Shown here: piece after piece, positions 32,225-43,559 of the stretch | How positions within the stretch are numbered: position 1 is the first letter of the stretch | How the letters are laid out: each line of letters begins with the position of its first letter | NCBI GenBank assembly: GCA_907163375.1 | Contig: CAJQUW010015346.1 | Location: forward strand, 176,317-240,316 | Length of the DNA: 64,000 bases | Source: Prostheceraeus crozeri | Lineage: Eukaryota; Platyhelminthes; Polycladida; Euryleptidae | Direction of reading: 5' to 3' | Position numbers and translations under genes: made by a program | Notes under the pieces: generated by a model | The model's input: the letters and a program-made list of their open reading frames with translations, nothing else | Databases searched by the model: none | Told to the model about the DNA's origin: nothing

Positions 32225-35200
32225 GAGCTAACGTCCCGAGTTTTCTCCCGCCAATTGTGCAATAAAAGGTATTACCCAAAGTGGCCAGTCAAATTACTTA
32301 CGTTCTACATCTTCTAGCAGGTCTTGCACGACATCTGACCAACAGGCACTTTCCGCAGCAGTTAAAATGTCACATCAGATCGATCAATAATTTCACCTGT
32401 GAAATAGTGTTGTTGTCCTCTTTTTCTGGGAAGACATAGGCTATGAAGTATCCTAAACTCTCTTCAGAAACGAAACATCAATATCGTTTTGACATACCTG
32501 TAACACTTGTCCAATGAAAAGTTTTGTGGCTTGATCTGCCTTCGACTTCAAGTTTGATGAGAACAAACCCCTTGATTTAAATGGGGCGCCAATTGAAATA
32601 TCCAAGGCTTTGTTTCCAAGAATGAAAGATACACCGCCTAATTTCCCTCCATGAGTGGTGAATTAGCTGAAAATTCTTGCTCGATATTTGAGAGAGGTCG
32701 ACGTGTAGATGCACATGAACTATATTATAGCCAGAAATTTAATAAATGGAAATCTTTCGGCATTTGTGGGTATCAGATGTCTTTGAGGTTGAAAAAGTAG
32801 ACTGATCTTTAAGCAACAGGCGACCAATTTATAAATGAAGTGTACATCGATTTTTTGCGTTCATGGACATTTTCCTGAATTTGACGTCCTAACTGTAGCC
32901 ACGCCATCCCAAGCGAGCATAATCTAAAGTTGCCACCTTAAACTATATTAACAAGTTAAAATAGTGCATTAACCGTGTAATTAGCGTTTCAATCCATTCC
33001 ACATGATTTGGCTTCAAACCGTTCAGGGCACCATTTTGAAATTCAAAATTTTCGCCAAAAATACATGTTTTAAGATAAGATTTGGTCCTGAAGACATAAA
33101 ATAAAATGTAGGAAGATAGAAGGTCGTTTCATAATGCATTTCAAGTCGTAATAGTACATCGTAAATGCATCATTACGTAGAAAATTCGCATTTAAGTCAT
33201 GCACCACCAGTGGCTTAAGTTAATGAACCGTACGGTATTTTGAAATGATAGACAAATGTACTCCTGCAGAGAAAGTTAACGAAATATTGATTTAAATTAG
33301 TCCTATTTATTTTTATCGGCGGATGTGACCTCTACAACAATTTCACTCAATGATTTCATGTACACATCGAAGGCAAATGGCAAAATATTCGAAATTGTGA
33401 GACGTTTAAAAAATTGTACTTTAGTTTTATTATTCATGAAATGGCCCTTTCGCAGACTTTATCGAGATCATTTTGATCAGTGACACAGCGCCACGAAAAT
33501 TCATGCGTCTTTGGCTAAGTTCCAGAAGATTCAATTTTATCTTCAATGCCTCAGGAGCGGCAATGAGCCTCTAAAGAAAAATACAACATCTAGTTGTTTC
33601 AGTGTTATCCAGACAAAGCTTCGCGGTGTCATGATATCTTCTTTGCTAAGAGATTTCAAGGTTGAACATTCATTACCAACTGCAACACTTTTGACACCAA
33701 TGCTATGTCTATGAGCTTTGGCCTCAGTCACACTGAAAGCAAAGCAAACACGAGCGTCTCAAACAAGCGTATGTACGAAGCTGTTAGTCGATCTGGTCTG
33801 CTTTGCTCACTGTGTCTGTCTACAACTGCTGTAATGATGACTTTATATTTGCTATGAAACGCTTTGCTCAGAAACGCTTGGAAAAAACTCGCAGTGTGGC
33901 TAAGGCTTAAGTCATGATCATAAATTTTAATTTGATGCCGAAAGTATCATGAGATCTCATGCAACATGTACGAGTATTAGCACAGCTTCTAAATTTTGCA
34001 GTTCTAGATATCGTAGATATCACACAACTATTTTCATATGGCTGCAAATGCCAATTAATCATAAAATACCGTGCATGCCTATCCGTGATAGGAAAGGATT
34101 GAAACAAGGAATGAAGTCAATATTTGAAAATGAACAGTCGCCAACATAATCATCGTGTATAATGATGTATTCACAAATGTCATACCAAAAATTGGAAGGT
34201 CAAGCCTTTAGGCTAAGTTAGAAGATCAAATATTCATTAAGTTTACAAAACCTTTTATGACGAAATGCTGCACTGCTTGAATGTTAGAGTCTTTCGACTA
34301 TTTCCTAGGGTTCGCAGCCCGTTTAAAAATCCAGTCCGGTACCAGAAACTCGGGCAGCCCGTTTTTAAATTTCGCTTTAAAGTCCTTTAAAGTATTATTA
34401 TCAACTTACATCCTTCGATTCTTGATTACCTTTCTTTCAATATATTGTCTTGACCCTCGCCCTTCAACTTCAAACTGATTTCTTTCTGATAGAATCATCT
34501 ACTTTCGAAGATCTGGCTTCAGTTGATAATCGTCTCTACTTTCGGACATGATATAAAAAGCAAGACCGCCAGTGGCAAGCAAGACGTACATTTAAGTCGT
34601 CATAAATTTCAAGTCGCCACCTTCACCAGAGATTACGTTAATTTTTGCTGTTTTGAGGCCTCGCTAGCTGCTTCATCGTGATGCTTGAGAAATTTCAAAT
34701 CATGTGTTTTGAAGTGATTGTGGAGAGTCCCGATGAAGCTTGCTTTCACAGTCAAAATCAGGTTGCAGGAAATTGGACTTAACTATTGCCAAACAGTTCT
34801 ACGATAGTGCCTCCAAATTGGCGTGCTTCTTCTTGATTCCACCTTTGCCCATGGAGTCCGATGGGACAATAATGTCACTTAACTCTGACTCGTTCAAATG
34901 CGCTTTGCATATATTGTCTTGGCTATTTTTCATGTTATGAATGTAATCGTAAAGAGCCAATATTGAAAGATGGTGGTTTTATTTTCTTTTTCGCTATTTT
35001 TTTGCGATCAATTTCTGTTAACATCGTTGACTATCTTCAGGCAGAAAGGAAAGAAATTATGGTCTAGTATAAAATTCAAAATTAGAACCGACGTCTATGT
35101 ACAAAAGTCTATGACATAATGACTGCAATACGCTGACATATGACATATACGCTGACTGCAAAAAGGGATGGGCTGTGAAATAGGTAATATTGGTTTACAC

Positions 35201-35530
35201 TGTAGCAAACATCTTAATGATGATCTAAGTAGATAGGAAAACACAGGACATATTAATGGATCAGTAATACAAAAGGTTTGAGTCACAAGTAGGCTACATG
35301 TAGGCCTACTTTATTATTTAAGTATAGCATGGGTATGAAAAATTGGAGGAATGTTATGTACTTAGCACATAATTAATAGTTGTCAAGATATATGAAGTAT
35401 GAAATAGAAACTGATGCCGTTATAATAAAAAAAACACGTTATGTTTTTCTTATAAATCATCAATGATTTTTACATTATGGAAATTTGCCAAATTGCAAAA
35501 TTACATTACAAAATCTGCATAATTGTTGAG
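32225..35530. other. Intergenic, nothing recognised
   Basis: AT-rich sequence with scattered short frames. CAGCCCGTTT(A)AAA appears twice near 34314 and 34358, but without a bounded element. No host exon could be identified. Confidence 0.4.
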
Positions 35531-36016
35531 CTAGATTTTGTTGTTGAATATAATATGCTTCACGAAGTCCCAGCTTTGATGAATCACTATAGTGGGAGAG
35601 AACGGTTGTGGCGAAATTGCAATTGTGGAATTCCTGAAGATATGGATATGTAACAGTCTTCTTGTGCTTCCAATGTAGAAGTTACCACACTTATAACAAT
35701 TCCGCTGATGAATTACACCTTTTTGATTGTAGATTTTGTAGATGTTAATTGGGAAATTTCTAAATGACAATCTTGGTTTATTTTAGGCTGTTTCAATGCA
35801 CTTCTATGAGTTCTTGACCTTCTTGTTAACCTTGCGTTCTAGTTTTCTCGACGAAAAGCATTTGTAGTTGCTTATCCTCTTTCTCAGAAATAAAACGAAA
35901 ATTGAGGTAAAAATAGGTTGTTTTTCTTTCTCCTTTTTGCTAATTGGTTTGTGTGCTTTACGATAATTGCTTGTGTTGCGTATGATATTTTCGGGATGCA
36001 TGTTTAGTAGTATCAT
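35531..36016 (-). mobile_element. Penelope-like element relic (GIY-YIG region)
   Basis: The minus-strand reading gives NYRKAHKPISKKEKEKQPIF near 35900-35990, then NFPINIYKIYNQKGVIHQRN, then CYKCGNFYIGSTRRLLHIHI near 35640-35700. The N-C/F-P-x-x-x-x-x-I-C/Y-N-x-K-x-V-x-Y/H linker followed by CYKCGxFYIGSTxR is characteristic of the Penelope GIY-YIG domain. It is decayed and truncated. Its GST-R signature differs from the GET-R copy at 30.1-30.4 kb, so two Penelope lineages are present. Confidence 0.72.
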
Positions 36017-36194
36017 TGAAATTTGTCCATGTGTTTGTTTTGAGTCAGATTATTGGAACATCGTTTTTCGATTCTTGTTTTTTCGTTTCTAATAATGTAG
36101 CTTTTCACCTAAAGATAGTCAAGTGATGTTAACAGAAATTAATTGTGAAATTAACGAAAAAGAAAATATAGCCATCGTCTTTTAATGTTGGCTC

Positions 36195-36317
36195 CAGGAA
36201 TCGCAATTTTCCGGTTTTTTGCGAATTTAATCTAATGTAAATATTTCAAATTTATGCATTCAACCCCTGGTTTTCCCCGATTTTCCGGTTTTTTTCTTGG
36301 GTGAATTGCAATCCCTG
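36195..36317. mobile_element. 123 bp hAT MITE, perfect 8 bp duplication
   Basis: The left end CAGGAATCGCAATTTTCCGG and the right end, reversed, CAGGGATTGCAATTCACCC are flanked by GTTGGCTC on both sides (36187-36194 and 36318-36325). TTTTCCGG occurs near both ends. A minimal non-autonomous hAT element. Confidence 0.9.
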
Positions 36318-36689
36318 GTTGGCTCTTTCCAATTACATTCAAATCATTTAGCAAGCATGATGTCATCACTGCAACACGACTGACATCCCATCCAATGTAC
36401 GTCAGCATATTTAATGAGTTTTCCAAGAATTCCATTGCGTACTTTAGATAACGCCACATTTTTAGTAATCGGGGCTGATTTCTACAGCCCGGACTTGTCT
36501 CTAAAACCCGGGCTAAAACCGAAAATTGTGAATTCAGCCCACGTTGCGAGTCCTTATCTTTCTTATAGAACATTAATTGTTACTGTCTTAGGTCTGCCGT
36601 CAGTATCGATGTTAGTTAAGTTGGAATTTAATCGTTGTTTTATTGGTAGGGCCGTGATTTGTTTTCGTTAAATTTAGTGCATGATGTAA

Positions 36690-37128
36690 TTGACACGACA
36701 ACGCGAGGTTGATGGTATGTAGATTCACTTTTCGCAAATCCTTGATGTTCTCTCTTTTTGGGGCGACCTCGTGGTCCCGCTGTTCCTTCCCCCTAGTCAC
36801 CTCGTTCTGCCCTGATTTCAAAGGACAGGATTTTCTTTGGCCGCGAATCTTCATCCATTCGTGATAAGTGACCATACCAGGAAAGTCTTCTCCTCGTCCG
36901 CATTTCGTCTTCGATCCTGCCAACGCTAAGCATTAGGCGCTGTTGATCTATGGGAACACGGTCAGCCAGTCGCCTTGAGATGCACCTCATCATGGCATTG
37001 TCGTTGCATCGCATGAAGTGATCGATATCCTCGTTGATGAACAACCAAGTTTCGCTAGGGCTGACGTAATGCTTCGGATAAACAGCGTGTCCAAGACTCA
37101 ATTCTTGCAACCACCTGACTCCCATCAT
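36690..37128 (-). mobile_element. LINE C-terminal fragment
   Basis: The minus-strand reading gives LADRVPIDQQRLMLSVGRIE, then RTRRRLSWYGHLSRMDEDSR and PKKILSFE, continuing in other frames as a basic tail (KKRENIKDLRKVNL-like). The motif R-R-R-L-x-W-x-G-H-x-x-R-M is the hallmark end of many animal LINE proteins. Frameshifted and truncated. A different family from the 7.1-7.9 kb copy. Confidence 0.72.
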
Positions 37129-37735
37129 ATCAGCACTGTAAGAAAATTCAGGAACAACTTCTCATTCTTTGCCGTTGACTTGAATTTCATCATGCACCCT
37201 GTTATGGTTACACCGGGTACCGGATAGTGTGTCTATGGAAATTTTACCTAATATATGAATGTGTAGTGGCAGAACCGGAAATGCAAAATATTCGTGAATT
37301 CGGGTGTACACATGGAAAAGACTAAAAATGACATTGATTCGTAAACTTATCTTTCTATACGTCATCTAAAACTCTATATGACAGTATAGAAAATGAATAT
37401 TTTTACCTCACAAATCAATCATATTGTTCCTACAAAATTGCATGCTACATGCGTATCCGATGCTTCTTAATTTTAAAGCAGGGGTTTATCCAAATTTATC
37501 ATTAAATTTATAAATCGTTTAGCCAAAGCTCAAACAAAAAAGGCCAGTACACTGATCCATGGTGATTTTACTACAAAATTTACTCGACAGCGGAAAAAGA
37601 GTCCAAAATGTGGTGTAATCATGCAACAATGCGACCTTTGTCTCATCTTGGTCCATGTCGAAGAAGTGTGACATCACATACGAAATACGAAATTTAAAGA
37701 TTAACAGGGTGAAGATGCCTTGGTTTGACATTATA
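37129..37735. other. Spacer, nothing recognised
   Basis: About 600 bp of AT-rich sequence between the LINE tail and the palindrome; no feature seen. Confidence 0.4.
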
Positions 37736-37800
37736 AGTATGCTGTGGGAAGAACCAAGTAAGTTGATGTTCAGCTCAAAATTATTAATTTTTTTCTTTTA

Positions 37801-37842
37801 AGTGATATATTTCGATCTATACTCATAGATCATCGTCAGACA
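37801..37842 (-). ncRNA. Hammerhead-like motif, left arm
   Basis: On the minus strand TGT is followed by CTGACGA, a T, helix II GATCTAT-loop-ATAGATC, then GAAA and TATATC with AC next. TG/CA-type pairing next to the core gives a 2 bp helix I. The same parts in the same order, including the unpaired T after CTGACGA, occur at 19259-19299. Confidence 0.45.
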
Positions 37843-37891
37843 GGTTGATTATCATTATCGTCAGACAATCATTATCAGACATCAATAACTT

Positions 37892-37932
37892 GTCTGACGA
37901 TGATCTATGATTATAGATCGAAATATATCACC
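37892..37932 (+). ncRNA. Hammerhead-like motif, right arm
   Basis: On the plus strand CTGACGA (37894-37900) is followed by T, GATCTAT, a 4 nt loop, ATAGATC, GAAA (37920-37923) and TATATC. It mirrors the left-arm copy with one loop difference. Penelope-like elements often carry such motifs in paired terminal repeats. Activity is untested; the very short helices I and III would suit a dimeric fold. Confidence 0.5.
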
Positions 37933-38105
37933 CTAAAGAAAAAAATAATAATTTTGAACTGAGCATTAGCTTACTTGGTTCTTCCCACAACATACTATTT
38001 TAAAAATGAAGTTTCATGAGCATTTACTTGTAATACGAACTTACACACAGATAAATAAAGATAGTACCTGTTTAAAATGTGCTCTTTTCTCTACAGCCTC
38101 ATCGG

Positions 38106-39593
38106 ATGGAAGTTATCGATATCAGCTCGGATGAAGACTATATCAGTCCCTCCGAGCTACCAACGACTGACGAAGTGACGCCATATCAGCTATTGCAGCA
38201 GCGACCCAATGGGCCTGGTTCTCAGCCAATCAAGCAATTCAAGGTTGATGTCCAGTGTAGTACGTCCCCCATACGAAGATACCCGGGTGTTGAATTGAAT
38301 GGTCACCTGTCAGTGGAGAATCATGTTCAAGTCACAAATAATCATGAGACTGAAGACGATCTTGTCAGCTACGAAGAATACTTTTATTCTACCGAGCCGG
38401 GCCACTACGTCAAAGATGTGACGAGAGCTCTTGGAGAAGGTAGTAAAAAGATTCCATCATTCCGTTGTGATATGTGTTGGAAGAAGATATCGGGCAATAT
38501 CAATTTCATGGAGCATTTACATGGACATTTCTTCAAGAGTATGTGTGTCAGTGGCTCAAAGGACTTAATCGACTTATGCAGGTATTGTCTACGTCATTTT
38601 TCCACACCTCATGATATGCAGATGCATGTGGTTCGTGCTCATTTTGGAATGGCCTCCGAATTAGCTCAATGCAGGATTTGTGAAGAAACCTTTGAGGATG
38701 AATACATGTTCGCCTTCCACCTTCGTGAGTGCCATCCTCCTCGAGATATGCCATATGTTTGTGAAGCGTGTCGATTCCGGACATCCTCGTATGCGGAGTT
38801 TGTAGAGCATTTTGCTGGTGAACATTCCAATACTAATCTCTTGTATTGCTCTTTCTGTCTTTCTCTTTATCGTTTAAAAGAAATCAATTCTCATCAATCA
38901 CTTTACTACTCCGACTCTTTCATCAGGCATTTGCGGACTCATTACAGTCAAGTCAATTCTAGCAATACTAAACCTTGTAGTAAATGCCGACTCACATTCA
39001 CCAGTGCGGAGTTATGCAAAACACACGAGATGAAATGTCATAAGGGTAAACCATTCAAACAGGGTGTACGAGAAGATAAACTTCATGGGACTCGGAAAAT
39101 CAACACCAAGACGCTGCATCTATTAAGACTGCCTGAACGATTGGATCACATGCGTTGCTTAGAATGCTCAAGGAATATGTCTTTGAGCTTGCATTATCGA
39201 AGTTACCGACAGTGTTCAAGAGATGGTTGCAACTTCGCAACATGTTGTCATTTTAATTTCAAATTGCATGGCGAATATGCTCACCGCTCCTTCGATTTGA
39301 TCACACCGGCAGGTTATTCATCGAGAATGGGACCTCCTAAAGATCGTCCTCTATCAACATACCTTCAGTGTGAATGTGGACACCGTAATGTGTTTGGAGA
39401 CTCCATGGCCACTCATTTGGCGCTTTGTGATTTTTGTGAAGCTCCTAGGGCCTCAGTTTTACCTCGCGAACTACCTCTCGCTCGAAAAGTAAACCTTAAG
39501 AAATTTGCTTTGGTTGAACCACAAGAAGAATTGCTCAAATATATGAACTTTCGTCGCATTGTTCGTCGGACTGATATATCAACAGTATCTTAG
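38106..39593 (+). CDS. ZNF280/POGZ-like C2H2 zinc-finger protein
   Basis: Nuclear protein, probably binding DNA or chromatin. The coding exon starts after the acceptor TTTTCTCTACAG (exon from 38097); the first ATG at 38106 gives 495 residues. The N terminus, MEVIDISSDED, reads as a SUMO-interaction motif: a hydrophobic core V-I-D-I, then serines and acids. From residue 119 to about 445 come atypical C2H2 fingers: CDMCWKKISGNINFMEHLHG, LCRYCLRHFSTPHDMQMHVV, QCRICEETFEDEYMFAFHLR, DMPYVCEACRFRTSSYAEFV, LLYCSFCLSLYRLKE and PCSKCRLTFTSAELCKTHEM, then two irregular Cys/His groups. The order, with MPYVCxxCxFRTSxxxxxExHF and LLxCxFCL, matches the finger block of the vertebrate ZNF280 (suppressor of Hairy-wing-like) and POGZ proteins. 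The fifth finger has a longer loop than in those proteins. No DDE domain follows, unlike POGZ. Upstream exons are not identified, so the true start could be earlier. Confidence 0.85.
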   Translation: MEVIDISSDEDYISPSELPTTDEVTPYQLLQQRPNGPGSQPIKQFKVDVQCSTSPIRRYPGVELNGHLSVENHVQVTNNHETEDDLVSYEEYFYSTEPGHYVKDVTRALGEGSKKIPSFRCDMCWKKISGNINFMEHLHGHFFKSMCVSGSKDLIDLCRYCLRHFSTPHDMQMHVVRAHFGMASELAQCRICEETFEDEYMFAFHLRECHPPRDMPYVCEACRFRTSSYAEFVEHFAGEHSNTNLLYCSFCLSLYRLKEINSHQSLYYSDSFIRHLRTHYSQVNSSNTKPCSKCRLTFTSAELCKTHEMKCHKGKPFKQGVREDKLHGTRKINTKTLHLLRLPERLDHMRCLECSRNMSLSLHYRSYRQCSRDGCNFATCCHFNFKLHGEYAHRSFDLITPAGYSSRMGPPKDRPLSTYLQCECGHRNVFGDSMATHLALCDFCEAPRASVLPRELPLARKVNLKKFALVEPQEELLKYMNFRRIVRRTDISTVS

Positions 39594-39646
39594 CTCATCA
39601 TCTTGAGTGTACTATATCAATCTCCGTATTGAATCAAATGTCGTTC

Positions 39647-39652
39647 AATAAA
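39647..39652 (+). terminator. Poly(A) signal of the zinc-finger gene
   Basis: AATAAA lies 54 bp after the stop codon on the same strand. Confidence 0.65.
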
Positions 39653-39659
39653 CACCCAG

Positions 39660-42600
39660 TCAGGCTTAACTAATGAATTTAACGTCACCATAATGTCGTG
39701 GTTGATGTTAAAAATTGTAAGTACCAATTGTACAAAGGCGAAAAGATATATATTTGGAATTGTTGATACAACGATATCTTCGTGTTTCCCTTGGCATAAT
39801 GAATGTAATTGTATTTATGACTTAAAAGTAAGTGGATGATTATTTTTGTCAGCTTTTGCAGGGTGATGTAATTACTTAATGATATTTGATTTACAATGAT
39901 TTTGCTTGATATATGTGACATACAGTAGTTGTGTAAAAATAGGTTATCCTGTTCAGGAATTGTCTCTTATGGATAATTTGTTTGATAGCAACTGCATTAT
40001 TGAAGTAGGTCACTAAGATTTGTAAAAATTGTTCAATTTATTTGCTAAGTTGTTTTCTTGTTTGACTAGAGATCGATTGCACTCCGTACTAACCGGTTAA
40101 AAAAACGCAATCAGATAGGTCTAAAAATATTCATTTTATTTGAATTAATTTATTGGAGAAAATCAATGTAAAAGCGCCCATGTGGCTTACATTTAACTCA
40201 TGTAGGACGTAGTGTTCAGTACAGCTCGTTAGAATGGTTTTGTTGATGTTAGGACTTGATATACTGAAATACTTAAGACTTAAGGCGATATCAAGATGTA
40301 TTTTCGACTCTTAACATGTGATTTCTATGTTTAGAATTGAGAATTTTCCGTTTTATTTACCATTGTACAAAAAATCGAGAAGTGACGAATGTTTTTGCAT
40401 ATTTTTCATTTTTTATACTGTTGGAATACAGTTGAAAATTGCCGTTAATATCAGAGTCAGTACCAAACATCTTAACTGACTTGGTGAGCGGAGTTGTAGT
40501 ATTCTAGCAAACAGTCTGTAATTATTGTAAAATCTAAAAAAAGCGTGAGCGTTGCATAAAAAGTTTCAAGAAAACCATACCTTGTTTCCTTGCGAGGGTA
40601 ATGTATGTGAATATGCATGTAAATGTATGAATATATAAATGTGCTGCAAGAAATCTGTGACATTTGTTTTTATTTCAAGCGAATGTATTGGTAGATGATA
40701 GATTTCCTAGTACACGAACTGTCTCTTTAGAAAAAAAGAAATCCCTTTATTATAATGTCAAGATCAGGGTGCGGCGACCATGAATAACATTGAAATTAAG
40801 GAAAAAATTGTGAAAGGCCTTGACTATGAGCATCAGCCCTTGAATGTTGGACAAAAGTTATTTTTTGATGCATCATTATCAAGATAATTAACACATTTGA
40901 CTCCCTCCATTGGCAGCTTTTTGAATACATAATTGATTTATGCTGATAAATGTAGTCAATCCATATTGAATAATGAAGTTCAGGTTTGTGACCTGACCTT
41001 CATTGACATCAAGCATGCAAGTTATGTCATCAACTGTGGAACAATGAATGCAGATATCTTCATTTCAATGTATTCTTTGATTAACATTGCGTGAATGAGG
41101 AATTGACATCAAGTAAGGAAAGTTTGACAACAGCTATGGAAAAGGTATAGTAGGCCTACATATGTGATACTTTGAAAGCATTACTTCAAATATAACTAAA
41201 TATCAATCAATATTTGTGGTAAGGAGAGAAGCAGGTAGGTCCTAGGACACCACCCAGGATTTCCAGGGGAATCATTGCATTCAATACACAAAAAAGGAAT
41301 CTTTTCGTGTTCCTTGAGACCAGCAACAGCGACAGCGTTTGCGTGGTTTGTCATTCCTTTCAGTTGGAGGAATTCTTGATAATCTGTGTACACATGTATT
41401 TCAGGAAGCTTCGTTAATGTTGGTTCTCTTCCACCACCCGAAATACTTCTCCGTGGGCTTGAGTCAATTCCAGTGAATGAGCAAGTAGCAGCTTTTGTGA
41501 AGTCTTTGAAAGATGTTCTTGAGGATTCATAGGCTTAGAAACGCAAATAAGCGTTCGAAAGCAATGTCTGAAGAAATGATTTAGCATACTGCCTTCCCCA
41601 ATAACACTCTATGGAAATTGTAATCGTCACAAGACCACCCATTTTGAATATGAATCTCTTTCGCAGCATGCGCTGTCATAAACCTCACTGCCTTCACTCT
41701 ATCGTCTGACCGTTGCTTGATACTGATAGGCTATCTCCAGTTAAATAGCCAGCCATTTTGAGCTCCAAGATGAAGAACGTGAACCTACCAAGCTTCCACG
41801 AGTCAATTCTTTAACAGAATATTGCCTTTTATGTCAAGACGCACCTGTAATTCATAGCGCTCTAAATTGACTTATGTATGACGCACCGGTGCGTCAGGTA
41901 CTCGTGTGGCACTACATGGTAGCTAGTGTGTTTTGTTGAGTGTATTCATACTAAAGTATCACCTTGGTTTCATAATAAGAGAATTAAGGACTTCGCTTTT
42001 CATAAAATGAGTAGACTGTAGAGAAAGGGAATCAACAAGTAGAGTATTAGTGTTGCCTATTTTCGCAATTGAATATTTATGACATGGGAGTGGTTGGCAA
42101 TACTTTAACAATCACAAGAATAAAATTCATAAATTGAATATGAGGAGTTGGAATATTTTCTACTGACCTTGAAAATGTTCTCAAAAAATCAAATATATGA
42201 AAACAGGAATTTCATTGTAAATTGATGAACTTCAATTGAAGTTCAAATTGCACATGTGAGTAAATGGCCCATTTCGTAGTCATAATCAATTATTTGGCCT
42301 GCTTAAAGAATATAAAGTCTAAACATAGAGCGCTCTGTGAAAATATTTTGATTAATTTGAAACCTAGACATGAAGCTTTATGTAGGCTTTACATAATTGG
42401 CTGAGGGAAAGTGTCCAAAGAATGTTCACAGCACGCTCGAAACACTTTGATATATCATTCTTAATAGTTAATATCTTACAAACTGACATAAGCTTGTAGG
42501 CCTACATCGCTTTCATACTCATGACTTTTTTTCGCATCACTGATTGAAAATTAAATATTATACTGAATATTTTCGGGATGTAGGAACCTACATTACTTTT

Positions 42601-42810
42601 ATCTTCTAGGCATAATACTATTACAAGCCTCATGAACCTAAATACTGGTCTACCTGTATGATTTACATAAAATGTCAATAGTATTTTTTCTTTAATTCAG
42701 CAAATACAGTTGAAACATGGCTAGCACGTATAGCAGCGACAGAGCTCACCTCGAATGTCAGTACTGTGTCTTCGAATGCTGAAGTTAAGTCATCTTTGAT
42801 TCAAGCTTTC
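39660..42810. other. Intergenic, nothing firm
   Basis: AT-rich sequence with no repeat ends found. A minus-strand open frame at 41196-41393 (YTDYQEFLQLKGMTNHANAV, then KIPFLCIECNDSPGNPGWC) has a protein-like composition and four cysteines near its end, but no family is recognised and its upstream continuation is not seen. Confidence 0.4.
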
Positions 42811-43107
42811 TCCGTGATAAATTCGTCAAATGGAAATATTATTCACATCGTTCGACTCCTCACGATCTATAGTTTCCTGCTATGCACGTCTGCAGTAATA
42901 TTTATGCTTATATTTGAAGCTCGAACTTGAATTTACATCAGGCTCAACGGCAAAATGACATTCTTTCCCCTCTGCACCATCAGTGTTCCTAAGTGTCCGC
43001 TCTAGTCCCAATCGCAGACACGAAGCGATATTTCTTTGAGTGGGCTCACTCCGCCTGATGGATAAAGCTAAATAACCTTTCATGCAGCAACAGAGAAGTC
43101 TAAACAA
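42811..43107 (-). repeat. Duplicated segment copy A, possible exon
   Basis: Matches 54298-54531 in the same orientation over about 230 bp, starting at GATAAATTCGTCAAATGGAA. On the minus strand both copies encode related peptides: here RNTDGAEGKECHFAVEPDVN followed by SSSSFKY, there RDGDAEGQKDQFSIERSANS followed by NLDF. In copy A an acceptor-like TTTATCCATCAG lies just upstream (near 43060). It may be a duplicated exon of an unrecognised gene or part of a dispersed repeat with coding capacity. Confidence 0.45.
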
Positions 43108-43557
43108 GAAGTAAAGATGTGACGTTATTGTTTCAACTTCTCTGTCGATATATACAAACCATCAGCTTGACTGACTCGTTGTCAATGAAGGATTGACAGC
43201 GAAGTGATGTCAACAAGGAAAGTAAAGGAAAGAGATACAATAGTCAATGACAGTCAACGCAATCATGGAAATTTCATAGCCTAGTCAATTCAGGTCACAT
43301 CAGATTGCCCGAAAAGTTCAAGAAATCAGTAGCTCTTTCATGCATCTAAAAAATCGAGAATTCTCGAACCATATATCGTTTTTTGATTGTCGCCCATGTG
43401 TTATTAGGTGGTATCTGCGAAGAGGAAGTCAGATCAAGCTGCTGACGTCTCTAAGTCACAGAGTGCTTGTGCGTACTGCATAAATTTGGGCACGTGGGTA
43501 GAAAACATCTAAATTCAACTACGTGTATCTGAAGTTTTGTGACAATTAATTAATTTA
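43108..43557. other. Spacer, nothing recognised
   Basis: No coding frame, terminal repeat or RNA feature recognised. Confidence 0.4.
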
Positions 43558-43559
43558 TA

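Larger units (their letters stand above)
37736..37997. repeat. Imperfect palindrome with two inverted hammerhead-like units
   Basis: GTATGCTGTGGGAAGAACC at the left is mirrored by GGTTCTTCCCACAACATAC at the right. Arms of about 105 bp share GTGATATATTTCGATCTATA and CATAGATCATCGTCAGACA; a spacer of about 50 bp separates them. Each arm holds one hammerhead-like motif, pointing outward. It ends about 100 bp before the zinc-finger coding exon, in its upstream intron or promoter region. Confidence 0.85.

Noticed and set aside
34310-34375. hAT-like end near the repeated CAGCCCGTTT motif
   Set aside because: The repeat is direct and short and no opposite end or duplication was found.
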